A stretch of 64,000 nt of DNA from an uncultured Nonlabens sp. (GCF_947495285.1 NZ_CANLXZ010000008.1:58960-122959); one strand, 5' to 3'. Shown: positions 25,340 through 35,550, numbered from the stretch's first letter. Program-made: numbers and translations. Notes: a model not told the origin generated them from the sequence alone.

Positions 25340-26260
25340 ATGAGCAAATTAGTTGTGGTAGGTACAGTAGCATTTGATGCGATTGAAACTCCGTTTGGTA
25401 AAACAGATAAGATTTTAGGTGGAGCCGCTACCTTTATAGGACTTAGTGCATCTCACTTTAATACAGAAGTAGGTCTAGTAAGTGTGGTAGGAGGTGATTT
25501 TCCTCAAGAATATTTAGACATGCTGACTAACCGCGGCATGAATGTGGAAGGTGTAGAAGTGGTAAAAGAAGGGAAAACTTTTTTCTGGTCAGGAAAATAC
25601 CACAACGACATGAACACGCGCGATACGTTAGTTACAGAGCTTAATGTATTAGCAGATTTTAATCCAGTTGTGCCAGAATCATTTAAAGATGCTGAGGTTG
25701 TGATGTTAGGAAACTTACATCCAGCAGTGCAATTAGGTGTTATAGAGCAGACTCCAGCAGCAAAATTAATCGTCCTAGATACCATGAATTTCTGGATGGA
25801 CAGTGCACTAGATATGTTGCACGAGGTAATTGCCAAAGTTGATGTAATCACTATTAATGACGAAGAGGCTAGACAACTGTCTGGAGAATATTCTCTAGTT
25901 GCTGCAGCAAGAAAGATTCATGCTATGGGGCCTAAGTATGTGGTGATTAAAAAAGGAGAGCATGGAGCTTTATTATTCCATAATGAAGAGATTTTCTTTG
26001 CACCAGCATTACCACTAGAAGAAGTTTTTGATCCTACTGGAGCAGGAGATACGTTTGCAGGTGGCTTTTCAGGATTCCTTGCAGCTAGCGGTGACTATAG
26101 TTTTGAAAACATGAAACGTGCCATTATCTATGGATCTAACTTTGCATCTTTTGCAGTAGAGAAATTTGGTACAGAGCGCATGCAGACCATTACAAATGAA
26201 GAGATCAAAACACGTTTAGAGCAATTCAAGGCGCTCACAAAGTTTGAAATAAAAAGTTAA
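25340..26260 (+). CDS. PfkB-family carbohydrate/nucleoside kinase
   Basis: 306 residues of the ribokinase/PfkB family. The N-terminal substrate-binding region has GGAATFIGLSASH. The C-terminal anion-hole and catalytic motif is FDPTGAGDTFAGGFSGF, with Asp as base near residue 238. Flavobacterial members are usually called sugar kinase or adenosine kinase; the sequence alone does not settle the substrate. A hairpin terminator follows directly, then the purF-like gene on the same strand. The link to purine metabolism by neighbourhood is suggestive only. Confidence 0.92.
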   Translation: MSKLVVVGTVAFDAIETPFGKTDKILGGAATFIGLSASHFNTEVGLVSVVGGDFPQEYLDMLTNRGMNVEGVEVVKEGKTFFWSGKYHNDMNTRDTLVTELNVLADFNPVVPESFKDAEVVMLGNLHPAVQLGVIEQTPAAKLIVLDTMNFWMDSALDMLHEVIAKVDVITINDEEARQLSGEYSLVAAARKIHAMGPKYVVIKKGEHGALLFHNEEIFFAPALPLEEVFDPTGAGDTFAGGFSGFLAASGDYSFENMKRAIIYGSNFASFAVEKFGTERMQTITNEEIKTRLEQFKALTKFEIKS

Positions 26261-26271
26261 TAATTCTATCA

Positions 26272-26303
26272 AAAGGCCTCAAGATTTTCTTGGGGCTTTT
26301 TTA
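26272..26303 (+). terminator. Intrinsic terminator after the PfkB-type gene
   Basis: Stem AAGGCCTCAAG / CTTGGGGCTTT (11 bp including two G-T pairs), loop ATTTT, then a T-rich tail. It ends 26 nt before the purF-like ATG. Confidence 0.8.
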
Positions 26304-26328
26304 TTTTTATATCCTTATAATCCCCATC

Positions 26329-28227
26329 ATGAGCGATCAATTAAAACACGAGTGTGGTATAGCACTTATCCGTCTTCTTAAACCATTAGAATTTTACAAG
26401 GAGAAATATGGTACAGCCTTTTATGGTATAAATAAAATGTATCTAATGATGGAGAAACAGCACAACCGCGGTCAGGATGGTGCTGGATTTGCAAGTGTTA
26501 AACTAGATCTAGATCCAGGGCAACGTTATATTTCTAGAGTACGTAGTAATGCTGCGCAACCTATTCAAGATATCTTTGCTCAAATTAACGACCGCATTAA
26601 TACTGGGCTTATTGAAAATCCAGAACTTAAAGACGACTTTGCTGCCCAGAAAGAACAACTTCCATATATAGGAGAGGTTTTAATGGGGCATGTGCGTTAT
26701 GGAACTTTTGGAAAAAATAGTATAGAATCGGTACATCCTTTTTTAAGACAGAACAACTGGATGCACCGCAACCTGATTATGGCAGGTAATTTTAATATGA
26801 CTAACGTCCACAAGCTTTTCAATAAGTTAGTGTCATTAGGACAACATCCTAAAGATATGGCAGACACCGTAACTGTCATGGAAAAAGTAGGTCATTTTCA
26901 GGATAGACAAGTAAGTAAGCTATACAAGAAATTTAAATCTAAAGGACTTTCTAAAAGAGAGGCTAGTCCTAAAATAGCAGAAGAACTAGATGTTGCAAAG
27001 ATCTTGCGTAAAAGTGCAAGAGACTGGGATGGAGGCTATGCCATGGGTGGACTTATGGGGCATGGAGATGCGTTTTTGTTGCGTGATCCTGCAGGAATAC
27101 GACCAGCTTATTATTTTAAAAATGATGAGGTAGTAGTAGTAGCAAGTGAGCGACCGGTTATACAGACTGCCTTTAATGCACCTTTTGATGAGGTAAAAGA
27201 ACTGGACCCTGGTAAAGCAATTATTATAAAGAAAAACGGTACGGTTACCCTAGACCAGATTACAGAACCATTAGAACGCAAAGCGTGTTCTTTTGAACGT
27301 ATATACTTTTCTCGTGGTAGTGATGCAGAGATTTACAAAGAGCGTAAAATGTTAGGAAAATTATTGTTTCCTAAGATTATGGAAAGTATCGATAACGATA
27401 TTGATAACACCGTTTTTTCATACATCCCTAACACTGCCGAAACTTCATTTTACGGTATGGTAGAAGAAGGTCATGCAGTTCTTAATCAGCAAAAAAGAGA
27501 TTTCATTATTGCAGGTAATGGACAGTTAACAGCAGAGCAGGTGGAAGAAACGCTGTCGCGAAAGCTGAGAACTGAGAAAATAGCTATTAAAGATGCAAAA
27601 CTACGTACCTTTATTACAGAAGATTCTTCTCGTGATGATCTTGTAGCTCACGTTTATGATGTGACTTATGGAGTAGTGCAGCCAGAAGATAATCTGGTAA
27701 TCATAGATGATTCTATCGTAAGAGGAACGACGTTAAAAAAGTCTATCCTTAAAATGATGGATAGATTAAACCCTAAGAAAATAGTAGTAGTTTCTAGTGC
27801 GCCACAAATACGTTACCCAGATTGCTATGGTATCGATATGGCACGATTAGAAGGTCTAGTTGCTTTTAGAGCGGCGCTAGCATTACATAAAGATCGTGGT
27901 ACTTATCATGTTATAGAAGATATTTATAATAAATGTAAATTACAAACAGAGTTAGAAGATGTAGATGTAGTAAATCACGTAGTAGATTTATATGCACCAT
28001 TTGAAGACCAGGAGATCTCTGATAAAATAGGAGAGTTGCTATCTGACGAAGACATCAATGCAGAGGTGAAGGTGATTTATCAAACGGTAGAAAATCTTCA
28101 TAAGGCCTGCCCTAAAAATTTAGGAGACTGGTATTTTACAGGTGACTACCCAACTGTAGGCGGTAATCGTGTAGTAAACCGCGCATATATCAATTTCTTT
28201 GAAGGAAATGATGAGCGTGCTTATTAA
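26329..28227 (+). CDS. purF: Amidophosphoribosyltransferase-like (PurF-type) protein
   Basis: 632 residues from the ATG at 26329 (MSDQLKHECGIALI); an earlier in-frame ATG at 26290 would start inside the terminator. The N-terminal glutamine amidotransferase nucleophile would be Cys9, exposed after removal of a short propeptide as in other class II (Ntn) PurF enzymes. GHVRYGTFG and GNFNMTN mark the glutaminase domain. The PRPP loop is VIIDDSIVRGTTLKKSI near residue 463. It is well over 100 residues longer than typical PurF, with insertions in the glutaminase domain and a C-terminal extension. It has an imperfect palindrome at 27551-27566. Confidence 0.9.
   Translation: MSDQLKHECGIALIRLLKPLEFYKEKYGTAFYGINKMYLMMEKQHNRGQDGAGFASVKLDLDPGQRYISRVRSNAAQPIQDIFAQINDRINTGLIENPELKDDFAAQKEQLPYIGEVLMGHVRYGTFGKNSIESVHPFLRQNNWMHRNLIMAGNFNMTNVHKLFNKLVSLGQHPKDMADTVTVMEKVGHFQDRQVSKLYKKFKSKGLSKREASPKIAEELDVAKILRKSARDWDGGYAMGGLMGHGDAFLLRDPAGIRPAYYFKNDEVVVVASERPVIQTAFNAPFDEVKELDPGKAIIIKKNGTVTLDQITEPLERKACSFERIYFSRGSDAEIYKERKMLGKLLFPKIMESIDNDIDNTVFSYIPNTAETSFYGMVEEGHAVLNQQKRDFIIAGNGQLTAEQVEETLSRKLRTEKIAIKDAKLRTFITEDSSRDDLVAHVYDVTYGVVQPEDNLVIIDDSIVRGTTLKKSILKMMDRLNPKKIVVVSSAPQIRYPDCYGIDMARLEGLVAFRAALALHKDRGTYHVIEDIYNKCKLQTELEDVDVVNHVVDLYAPFEDQEISDKIGELLSDEDINAEVKVIYQTVENLHKACPKNLGDWYFTGDYPTVGGNRVVNRAYINFFEGNDERAY
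27551..27566. repeat. Dispersed palindrome, copy 8 (14/16, coding)
   Basis: CGCTGTCGCGAAAGCT in the purF-like gene, read Leu-Ser-Arg-Lys (ETLSRKLRT). Confidence 0.75.
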
Positions 28228-28249
28228 GAGCTAGTATTTATGGCATAAA

Positions 28250-28285
28250 AAAATCCCCAAATCAACTCGTTGATTTGGGGATTTT
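28250..28285. terminator. Bidirectional terminator between purF-like gene and sod
   Basis: Perfect 16-bp arms (AAAATCCCCAAATCAA / TTGATTTGGGGATTTT) with a 4-nt loop CTCG, between convergent genes. A/T runs on both sides allow use from either strand. Confidence 0.9.
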
Positions 28286-28304
28286 AAATTTTAGCTAGTT
28301 AGGA

Positions 28305-28913
28305 TTACTTCCCTTCAGCATATTTTTTAGATACTTCTTCCCAGTTAATTACATTAAAGAAAGCTTCAACATAATCAGGGCGTCTGTTTTGATAGTTTAA
28401 GTAGTATGCATGCTCCCATACATCAAGACCTAAAACAGGAGTACCACCACAGCCTACACCAGGCATTAATGGGTTATCTTGATTAGGAGTACCGCATACA
28501 TCTAGTTTTCCATCTTTGTGAACACATAACCATGCCCATCCAGAACCGAATTGTCCTTTTGCAGCAGCGCTAAATTTATCTTTGAAAGATTCAAAAGAAC
28601 CAAAAGAAGCATTGATAGCATCTGCTAGGTCGCCAGTAGGAAGACCACCACCATTAGGAGTCATTACTTCCCAGAATAATCTATGGTTATAAAAACCACC
28701 ACCATTATTTCTTACTGCCTTATTTTCTAAGTCTAAGTTTAAAAGGATGTTCTCGATAGTTTTACCTTCTAGATCAGTACCTTCTACAGCGTTGTTTAAT
28801 TTAGTTGTGTATCCTTGGTGGTGCTTACCATGGTGTATTTCCATAGTTTTTGCATCGATATGTGGTTCTAGTGCGTCTGTTGCGTAATTTAATTTTGGTA
28901 ATTCAAAAGCCAT
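28305..28913 (-). CDS. Iron/manganese superoxide dismutase
   Basis: 202 residues of the Fe/Mn-SOD family, converting superoxide to oxygen and hydrogen peroxide. Metal ligands are His27 ([12 protein letters not shown]), His near 77 ([10 protein letters not shown]), and Asp/His near 164/168 in [20 protein letters not shown]. The GSGWAWL motif is present. No signal peptide is seen, so it is cytoplasmic. Metal preference cannot be settled by eye. It is convergent with the purF-like gene across a shared terminator. Confidence 0.97.
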   Translation of the reverse strand: MAFELPKLNYATDALEPHIDAKTMEIHHGKHHQGYTTKLNNAVEGTDLEGKTIENILLNLDLENKAVRNNGGGFYNHRLFWEVMTPNGGGLPTGDLADAINASFGSFESFKDKFSAAAKGQFGSGWAWLCVHKDGKLDVCGTPNQDNPLMPGVGCGGTPVLGLDVWEHAYYLNYQNRRPDYVEAFFNVINWEEVSKKYAEGK

Positions 28914-29073
28914 TTTATATAGTTTTTATTGTGTTAATTCTCGAGCTCTAAAATTAAGTACTTAAAAGTTACTGTTAAAATAATCTGCGTTATATTATAC
29001 TTAAAGTGTTCAACCTTAAAATGATGAGTAAAATAGTTAAAAGAATAAAGACTTCTTTTAATATTAATTTAAA

Positions 29074-29101
29074 TTGATCCTGTTTTCTATGCTTATATTT
29101 G
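29074..29101 (+). promoter_or_regulatory. Promoter of the addA-like gene, very close to its ATG
   Basis: TTG at 29074-29076, a 17-nt spacer, and TATATTTG at 29094-29101 match the Bacteroidota -33/-7 pattern. The -7 box ends only 3 nt before the ATG at 29105, so the transcript may start at or next to the start codon. Confidence 0.55.
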
Positions 29102-29104
29102 ACT

Positions 29105-32100
29105 ATGTCTCAATCATCTACTACCTTTTATAGCGCCAGCGCAGGTTCTGGTAAAACCTTTACACTAGCTAAGGATTACCTCACACTGCTATTTAAAAAT
29201 CCATATTCAAATGGGTATCGTCGCATACTCGCTGTTACTTTTACAAATAAAGCAGTAGGCGAGATGAAAGAACGTATTCTCGATTACCTACATAAATTTA
29301 CTCTAGAAGAATTAGAACACAGTGTTGCTGGTATCGCTAGTCATATAATGGACCAGACAGCTCTAGATAAGGAGCAGTTTAAAAAGAAAGCGCGTGCTAT
29401 TTTTAATCAATTGCTTCACGATTACTCTGCTTTTGATATCGTGACTATAGATTCTTTTAACCATCGTATTTTAAGAACCTTTGCAAAGGATATAGACCTG
29501 CCAGATAATTTTGAGGTAGAATTAGATAGCAATAGACTTATATCAAAAGCCATTCATAACCTTATTGCGCGTGCAGGAAAAGATAATAAGCTTACACAGC
29601 TTCTGGTAGATTTTTCTCTTTTGAAGATAGAAGAAGGTAAAAGTTGGGATGTAGAGTATGATCTTTTAGATATCGCAAAATTAATTCTTAATGAAAATCA
29701 TTACACTTATTTAAAGCAATTAAAGGGGAAAGAGGTAGAAGATTTTTTACGTTTTCGCACAAGTTTATATAAGAAAATCAACCTATCTCAAAAACACTTA
29801 ACTGATAAAGCAAAAACTCTTGTTGCACTGTCAGAAAGCCTACATATTACTCCCAAAGATTTTAAAGGTGGTTCTAGAAGTATTTTTAATGTAGTTGTTA
29901 AAGTGTCTCAAGAAGATTTTACGGTAAAACTAGACGCAGCCTCTATAAGAGATTTAATAGCAGGTGACCTGTATCCTAAAAATAAGGCACAAGAAATTAA
30001 AGACGCTATCGATACCATGGCGAGAGACCTTAAAGAATTTGCAGAGTCGTATAAAGAAAACATGGGTACTGTGCTTTTTTATAAAAACATAGCGAGCACT
30101 CTCACACCATTATCCTTACTTAATGAGTTGCTCCATGAAATCGATAAAATTAAGGAAACAGAACAAATTGTACCTATTTATGAATTTAATGCACTTCTTG
30201 CAGAGCAGATAAAAGACCAGCCAGCACCATTTATTTACGAAAGACTAGGTGAGCGCTACCGTCATTATTTTATAGACGAGTTTCAAGACACCAGCCGCAT
30301 GCAGTGGGAAAATCTCTCGCCACTCATAGAAAATGAGTTGCAGCAAGAACGAGAAAATGAAGAAAGAGGTAGTCTCATGCTCGTGGGAGATGCAAAACAG
30401 TCCATCTACAGATTCCGTGGTGGAGATGCAGATCAGTTTTTACGACTACTCGCTACACCAGACCTTTTTATGTTGCCTAAAAAAGACGAGACCTTAGAGT
30501 TTAACTGGCGCAGCTTTGATGAGGTAATTAAATTCAATAATGAATTCTTTGACACTTATGGAGATCACTTAATTAGCGACGTCTATCAGACTTTGTACAA
30601 AGAGTATTTAGAACAAAAAACTAGGGCAAAAGAAGGAGGTTACATACAAATAGATTTTATAGATAAAGATTTTGAAGCGCCTTATGAGAATGAAGACGAC
30701 TTTAAAACACCGTACCCATATCACGTGCATCAACAGATTTTAAAAGCCTATAATAATGGCTTTTCCTTAGGCGAGATATGTGTTTTAGTTCGCGCAAATA
30801 AAGAAGGTCATGAGATTGCAAAATATCTCGTGTCTCAAGAAATGCGTGTGGTTTCTGGAGATAGTCTGCTAGTTTTTGCGTCTCATAAAGTCCAGTTGTT
30901 AGTTTCATTAATGAAAATGATCCAGGTTCCAGACCAGCAACAGCCACGTTTCGAGTTCTTAATAGCTTATACGAGAGTCTTTCATATGGAAGATATACAT
31001 TCTTTTGTGACGGCACATTTACAGGAGAGCCTGCTGGATCTAGGAAAAAAGTTAGTAGGTGTAGAAGAAGATGATTTAGGTTCCGCTTTCGCGAAAGCGG
31101 CATTATTTCAGGCAACAGAACACGTAGCAGATTCTTTAGGATTATTTAAAGAACAGGATACCAGACTACAGGCTTTTATGGAATTCTTATTTGAATACTC
31201 CACAGGTTATGAAGTCTCACTTTCTGGTTTTATGGAGCACTGGGAATTGAAAAAAGAAAAATTAAGCGTACCAGCTGCTGCAGATTCTGATGCGGTGCAA
31301 ATAATGACTATCCATAAATCTAAGGGACTAGAGTTTCCTGTTGTGATAGTGCCACATTGCGATAAGAAACTAGATGATGCTAGAAATCCGGCCGGTTGGG
31401 TTACAGTAGATGAGAAGGAATATGATGGTTTTGATCACGTTTATATCAATCTAAAAAAAGAGAATGAATTTTATCCTGGCAAGGCGCCACAAGTTTATCA
31501 GAATAATCTTGCCAAAGCACAGATGGATCAAATAAATACACTCTACGTTGCATTTACAAGAGCTAGAGAGCAGTTGTTTATAAGTGGTATAGATAGTAAA
31601 ACGACTAATTATTCTTCTTTATTAAAAGATTTTGTCGATAGAAAGGGACTTATTTTAAATATCGAAGAAGGTTTTCAAAGCGCTCAAATAGGAGAGGTGC
31701 ACCGCAGGTCAGTAAAGGTAAAACCAGAAGAGAGCGAGATGCTCGAAGAGTATAAGGTAAACCTAGACACAGATAGGTTGAGTATTTCTACTAGAAAAGG
31801 ACTGCTGTGGGCTAGCGGTGTTAGTGATGCGATCCAAAAGGGTAATGTGCTACACGAGTATCTTTCACAAGTTGTTGTGGTTAACGATTTAATGAAAGTA
31901 AAGAATAAAATAGATCGTGATTTTTCTTTATCAAAAAAGGAACAAAAAGAGATGAATGTGATGATTACAAGTGTAATACATCATCCAGAACTCGTCTCTT
32001 ATTATAAAGAAGGGTTAGAGGTGCGCAATGAGCAGCCTATTTTGCTTCCTACTGGTGCGCGATTAATACCAGATAGATTAGTTATTAAAAAGGAAGGGGT

Positions 32101-32254
32101 TGTAATCATGGATTATAAAACAGGAGCAGTTATGGATGATCACAGATCTCAACTTAATAAGTATGAGGCTGTATTAATCTCTATGAATATGGAGGTTTTA
32201 GAAAAAATACTGGTCTATACAGATTCTCTAGAAATAGTGAAATGGCAAGGGTAA
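29105..32254 (+). CDS. addA: UvrD/RecB-like helicase-nuclease (AddA type)
   Basis: 1049 residues from the ATG at 29105 (a TTG two codons upstream is less likely). The helicase motifs are Walker A YSASAGSGKTFTLAKDYL, FTNKAVGEMKER, IDEFQDTSRMQWENL, GDAKQSIYRFRGGDA, IMTIHKSKGLEFPVV and LYVAFTRAREQLF. The C-terminal PD-(D/E)xK nuclease is visible as IPDRLV...VIMDYKTG around residues 985-1000. This is the AddA/RecB arrangement for double-strand-break end processing. No AddB or RecC partner is adjacent. A perfect palindrome copy is embedded in frame as GSAFAKAALF. Promoter and start are very close together. Confidence 0.9.
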   Translation: MSQSSTTFYSASAGSGKTFTLAKDYLTLLFKNPYSNGYRRILAVTFTNKAVGEMKERILDYLHKFTLEELEHSVAGIASHIMDQTALDKEQFKKKARAIFNQLLHDYSAFDIVTIDSFNHRILRTFAKDIDLPDNFEVELDSNRLISKAIHNLIARAGKDNKLTQLLVDFSLLKIEEGKSWDVEYDLLDIAKLILNENHYTYLKQLKGKEVEDFLRFRTSLYKKINLSQKHLTDKAKTLVALSESLHITPKDFKGGSRSIFNVVVKVSQEDFTVKLDAASIRDLIAGDLYPKNKAQEIKDAIDTMARDLKEFAESYKENMGTVLFYKNIASTLTPLSLLNELLHEIDKIKETEQIVPIYEFNALLAEQIKDQPAPFIYERLGERYRHYFIDEFQDTSRMQWENLSPLIENELQQERENEERGSLMLVGDAKQSIYRFRGGDADQFLRLLATPDLFMLPKKDETLEFNWRSFDEVIKFNNEFFDTYGDHLISDVYQTLYKEYLEQKTRAKEGGYIQIDFIDKDFEAPYENEDDFKTPYPYHVHQQILKAYNNGFSLGEICVLVRANKEGHEIAKYLVSQEMRVVSGDSLLVFASHKVQLLVSLMKMIQVPDQQQPRFEFLIAYTRVFHMEDIHSFVTAHLQESLLDLGKKLVGVEEDDLGSAFAKAALFQATEHVADSLGLFKEQDTRLQAFMEFLFEYSTGYEVSLSGFMEHWELKKEKLSVPAAADSDAVQIMTIHKSKGLEFPVVIVPHCDKKLDDARNPAGWVTVDEKEYDGFDHVYINLKKENEFYPGKAPQVYQNNLAKAQMDQINTLYVAFTRAREQLFISGIDSKTTNYSSLLKDFVDRKGLILNIEEGFQSAQIGEVHRRSVKVKPEESEMLEEYKVNLDTDRLSISTRKGLLWASGVSDAIQKGNVLHEYLSQVVVVNDLMKVKNKIDRDFSLSKKEQKEMNVMITSVIHHPELVSYYKEGLEVRNEQPILLPTGARLIPDRLVIKKEGVVIMDYKTGAVMDDHRSQLNKYEAVLISMNMEVLEKILVYTDSLEIVKWQG
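31084..31099. repeat. Dispersed palindrome, copy 9 (perfect, inside addA-like gene)
   Basis: Ala-Phe-Ala-Lys-Ala frame within DDLGSAFAKAALFQ, an apparently non-conserved linker. Confidence 0.95.
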
Positions 32255-32270
32255 GCCTTAATAGTCTTAT

Positions 32271-32278
32271 TACCTTTG
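32271..32278 (+). promoter_or_regulatory. Probable -7 box of kbl
   Basis: TACCTTTG fits TAnnTTTG, 26 nt before the ATG at 32305. Confidence 0.5.
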
Positions 32279-32304
32279 TAAAACTTAAAAACAAATAAAT
32301 CAAT

Positions 32305-33498
32305 ATGTACGGATCAATTAAGGAACACCTACAGGAAGAGCTGGCTCAAATTAAGGAAGCTGGACTATATAAAAAAGAAAGAATAATTACATCACCACAA
32401 GACGCTGTTATTACATTAAATGATGGAGATGAGGTGATTAATTTTTGCGCTAATAATTACTTAGGACTTTCTTCCCATCCAGAAGTGATACAGGCTGCAA
32501 AAGATACTTTGGATTCCCATGGCTTTGGTATGAGTTCTGTCAGGTTTATTTGTGGGACTCAAGACATTCATAAAGAGTTAGAACAAAAACTTGCTGACTT
32601 TTACGGTTGCGAGGATACTATTTTATATGCTGCTTGTTTTGATGCTAATGGTGGTGTTTTTGAACCATTACTTACTAAGGAAGATGCCATTATTTCAGAT
32701 TCTTTAAATCATGCGTCCATTATAGATGGTGTGCGTTTATGTAAGGCTGGTCGGTATCGTTATGCTACAGGTAACATGGCAGACCTAGAAAAACAACTGC
32801 AACAAGCAACTGTAGATGGTGCTAGGTTTAAACTAATTGTTACAGATGGTGTATTCTCTATGGATGGTTTATTAGCACCTCTAGACGAGATTTGTGATCT
32901 AGCAGATAAGTATGATGCTCTAGTTATGGTGGATGAGTGTCACGCCGCAGGTTTCTTAGGAGATACTGGTCGTGGTACTCTAGAAGCAAAAGGTGTTTTA
33001 GGTAGAGTAGATATTATTACTGGAACTCTAGGAAAAGCATTAGGTGGAGCTATGGGCGGTTATACTTGTGCAAATAAAGAGGTGATTGAAATATTAAGAC
33101 AGCGTTCTAGACCGTATCTTTTTAGTAATTCTCTTGCGCCTTCTATAGTAGGGGCATCATTAAAAGCACTAGAATTAATAGATAGAAGTACAGAGCTTAT
33201 CGATAAAGTGCAATCCAACACGGCGTTTTTCAAAAAAGGAATGCAAGACTTAGGATTTGACATCGTGGATGGTGATAGTGCCATAGTACCAGTAATGTTA
33301 TACGATGCAAAGTTGTCTCAACAAATGGCAGATATGCTTTTAGAAGAAGGTATCTATGTAATAGGGTTCTTTTATCCAGTGGTTCCTAAAGAAAAAGCAA
33401 GAATTAGAGTACAGTTAAGTGCTGCACATGAGCAAATTCACATAGAAAAGGCTATCTCAGCATTTGAAAAAGTAGGAAAAAAGCTAGGTGTTATCTAA
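32305..33498 (+). CDS. kbl: Glycine C-acetyltransferase (2-amino-3-ketobutyrate CoA ligase)
   Basis: 397 residues of the PLP-dependent alpha-oxoamine synthase family. [15 protein letters not shown] near residue 48, the [18 protein letters not shown] segment (Asp-x-x-His for cofactor contact) and the PLP lysine motif [16 protein letters not shown] near residue 245 are all present. Kbl cleaves 2-amino-3-oxobutyrate with CoA to glycine and acetyl-CoA in threonine breakdown. Length and motif spacing fit Kbl better than BioF or HemA. No threonine dehydrogenase gene is adjacent. Confidence 0.93.
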   Translation: MYGSIKEHLQEELAQIKEAGLYKKERIITSPQDAVITLNDGDEVINFCANNYLGLSSHPEVIQAAKDTLDSHGFGMSSVRFICGTQDIHKELEQKLADFYGCEDTILYAACFDANGGVFEPLLTKEDAIISDSLNHASIIDGVRLCKAGRYRYATGNMADLEKQLQQATVDGARFKLIVTDGVFSMDGLLAPLDEICDLADKYDALVMVDECHAAGFLGDTGRGTLEAKGVLGRVDIITGTLGKALGGAMGGYTCANKEVIEILRQRSRPYLFSNSLAPSIVGASLKALELIDRSTELIDKVQSNTAFFKKGMQDLGFDIVDGDSAIVPVMLYDAKLSQQMADMLLEEGIYVIGFFYPVVPKEKARIRVQLSAAHEQIHIEKAISAFEKVGKKLGVI

Positions 33499-33557
33499 AA
33501 TTAATAAGTTAAAAGCAACAAAAACTGCATTTTTAGACAAATTTATTAGTTTATGTC

Positions 33558-33587
33558 TTGTTAAAGAGATGGAACGGTTTAATTTTG
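33558..33587 (+). promoter_or_regulatory. Promoter of the OmpA-family gene
   Basis: TTG at 33558-33560, a 19-nt spacer and TAATTTTG at 33580-33587 match the Bacteroidota vegetative promoter. The expected start of transcription is about 20 nt before the ATG at 33614, which supports that start codon. Confidence 0.7.
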
Positions 33588-33613
33588 CATTGTTGATTAA
33601 TAAAAACCCCAAC

Positions 33614-34984
33614 ATGAAAAATATTTACAAATTATTAGTTGCTGGTGCAATTTTACTTTCTGCCAGCATGAGTTACGCGCAAGATGAAAGCAATCGCTGG
33701 AGTATCGCAGTAGGAATTAATGCAATCGACCTTTATCCTGTAGGAGAAAAAGATGCTGGATTAGGTGATTACTTTGATGAATTCTTTAATCTAGACCACT
33801 ACAACTTACTTACTGCACCTAGCCGTGTGGAAGTAGGATACTACGTAGGTGATGGCATCGTTGCAACTGGTGCGTTTTCTGTGAATTCAATAGATACTGT
33901 TGGAGATAGCTCCATTGATAACCTTTCTTACTATTCTTTAGATGGAGGATTGAGATATAATCTTGCAGAATTATGGAACGGTGGTGAAGTTTTTAACCCT
34001 TATTTAGGTGTTGGTGGTTCTTACCAGTGGTTAGATGATCAAGGTTTTGGTACTTTTAATGGTGCTTTTGGTTTTGACGTGAAGATAATCGATAACGTTT
34101 ATGCAAATGTTCAAACTTCTTACAAGCATGCCTTTGAAGATAATTTTCCTAAGCACTGGCAACATGTAGCTGGTGTTAAGTTTACTTGGGGCGCAGTAGA
34201 TACTGATGGTGATGGTATTGTTGATTCTAAAGATGCATGTCCTACAGTAGCTGGATTAGAAAAATTTATGGGTTGTCCAGATTCTGATAATGACGGTATT
34301 GAAGATTCTAAAGATGGCTGTCCTAACGATTTCGGTCCTGCTGAAACTAACGGTTGCCCAGATAGAGATGGTGACAAGGTTCTTGATAAAGATGATAAAT
34401 GTCCTGATACTCCTGGTGTTGTAGCTCTTATGGGTTGTCCAGATGCAGATGGTGATGGTGTTGCTGATGCTGATGATAAGTGTCCTAATGAAGCTGGTCC
34501 TGTTGCAAGACAAGGTTGTCCTATTAAAGATAGAGATAATGATGGTGTTGAAGATGCTATGGATAAATGTCCAGATGTGAAGGGTATTGCAGAATTAAAT
34601 GGTTGTCCTAGACCAGTTGTACCTACTAAAGAAGTACAAGCACAGTTAAATGAGTATGCTAAAACAATCTTATTTGATACAGCCAAAGCTTCTATAAAGG
34701 CACAGTCTGCATCAACGTTAGCTGATATTACTGCGATCTTAAAAAAATATCCACAAGCTAAGTTTACAATTGAAGGTCATACTGATAGTTCAGGTAGTGC
34801 TAAATACAACGAAAGACTTTCTGATGATCGTGCACTTTCTGTAAAAGATTACTTAGTAAAGAATGGAATTGATGAATTCCGTTTAAGCTCTAAAGGATAT
34901 GGAGAGGCTAAGCCTGTAGCTAGCAATAGTACTAAAGCTGGTAGAACTCAAAACAGACGTGTAGAGATTAACTTAGTAAAATAA
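33614..34984 (+). CDS. OmpA-family outer membrane protein with calcium-binding repeats
   Basis: 456 residues from the ATG at 33614, chosen because a typical signal peptide ([23 protein letters not shown]) starts there; the frame is open farther upstream but that part overlaps kbl. Residues about 24-190 form an OmpA-like eight-strand barrel. Residues about 195-335 carry five thrombospondin type 3 repeats ([15 protein letters not shown] and similar, rich in Ca-binding Asp). The C-terminal OmpA/MotB peptidoglycan-binding domain has [20 protein letters not shown]. Such proteins tether the outer membrane to the cell wall. A strong promoter and terminator flank the gene, fitting an abundant envelope protein. 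Confidence 0.96.
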   Translation: MKNIYKLLVAGAILLSASMSYAQDESNRWSIAVGINAIDLYPVGEKDAGLGDYFDEFFNLDHYNLLTAPSRVEVGYYVGDGIVATGAFSVNSIDTVGDSSIDNLSYYSLDGGLRYNLAELWNGGEVFNPYLGVGGSYQWLDDQGFGTFNGAFGFDVKIIDNVYANVQTSYKHAFEDNFPKHWQHVAGVKFTWGAVDTDGDGIVDSKDACPTVAGLEKFMGCPDSDNDGIEDSKDGCPNDFGPAETNGCPDRDGDKVLDKDDKCPDTPGVVALMGCPDADGDGVADADDKCPNEAGPVARQGCPIKDRDNDGVEDAMDKCPDVKGIAELNGCPRPVVPTKEVQAQLNEYAKTILFDTAKASIKAQSASTLADITAILKKYPQAKFTIEGHTDSSGSAKYNERLSDDRALSVKDYLVKNGIDEFRLSSKGYGEAKPVASNSTKAGRTQNRRVEINLVK

Positions 34985-35011
34985 GTTATCACTAACATTT
35001 AATGATAATAG

Positions 35012-35041
35012 AAAGCCACTCTGAAAAGAGTGGCTTTTTTT
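35012..35041 (+). terminator. Intrinsic terminator after the OmpA-family gene
   Basis: 11-bp stem AAAGCCACTCT / AGAGTGGCTTT with a short A-rich loop and a run of eight or more Ts. Confidence 0.92.
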
Positions 35042-35489
35042 GTGCTTTAAACTCATAGTTCCCTTAAAGACTAGATCTTGTTTAAACCTATTTCTACCTC
35101 TATTTTAATGCGGTAACTAAATCTCAATACCCTTCTTTTATTATTGTAAGGAGACTGTATTATTCCAAAAACATTGTTGTTTTAATGAAAGTTGATAGAG
35201 GTTTATGTGCGACTCATCTTTTTAAGTATTATAAGTGTAAGAAGAAGGCTGTTCTAATTTATGTAAAGTAAATATGTAAGCGATGATGTCCTATCAACTT
35301 GATGTTGTTTTATAAATAATGCTGGTATGATTGTCTGTTGTATAAACCTAATAAGTTTACTTCCAGTAGTTGTTTCCCTTGCTCTTTTGAACCTTAAACA
35401 AGCTTTCTCAATCAACTTAGTGTTGTTTTAATAACTATATTAAGTAGATGGTACTTATGTATGCTATAAAGCTTTAAATTAACTGCATG

Positions 35490-35527
35490 AAAAAGCCCCT
35501 AGAATCAATTGATGCTAGGGGCTTTTT
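35490..35527 (-). terminator. Terminator after the DUF5689 gene
   Basis: 13-bp stem AAAAAGCCCCTAG / CTAGGGGCTTTTT with a 12-nt loop that itself contains TCAATTGA. It lies 57 nt past the stop codon of the minus-strand DUF5689 gene. Confidence 0.9.
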
Positions 35528-35534
35528 AAAATTG

Positions 35535-35550
35535 CGCTTTCGCGAAAGCT
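35535..35550. repeat. Dispersed palindrome, copy 10 (15/16)
   Basis: CGCTTTCGCGAAAGCT between the DUF5689 stop codon and its terminator. Confidence 0.9.

Noticed and set aside
25504..25851. Minus-strand ORF of 115 codons in the PfkB-type gene
   Set aside because: Lies wholly opposite conserved kinase sequence.
30702..31115. Minus-strand ORF of 137 codons inside the addA-like gene
   Set aside because: Shadow of a well-supported helicase gene; composition is not protein-like and no start context is seen.
33488..33613. Upstream extension of the OmpA-family gene
   Set aside because: The extra 42 codons overlap kbl and the promoter; the signal peptide begins at 33614.
34120..34686. Long minus-strand ORF (188 codons) opposite the OmpA-family gene
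   Set aside because: It is the antisense of the Asp/Gly-rich calcium-binding repeats; periodic coding sequence leaves the reverse frame open. The plus-strand gene has promoter, signal peptide and domains.
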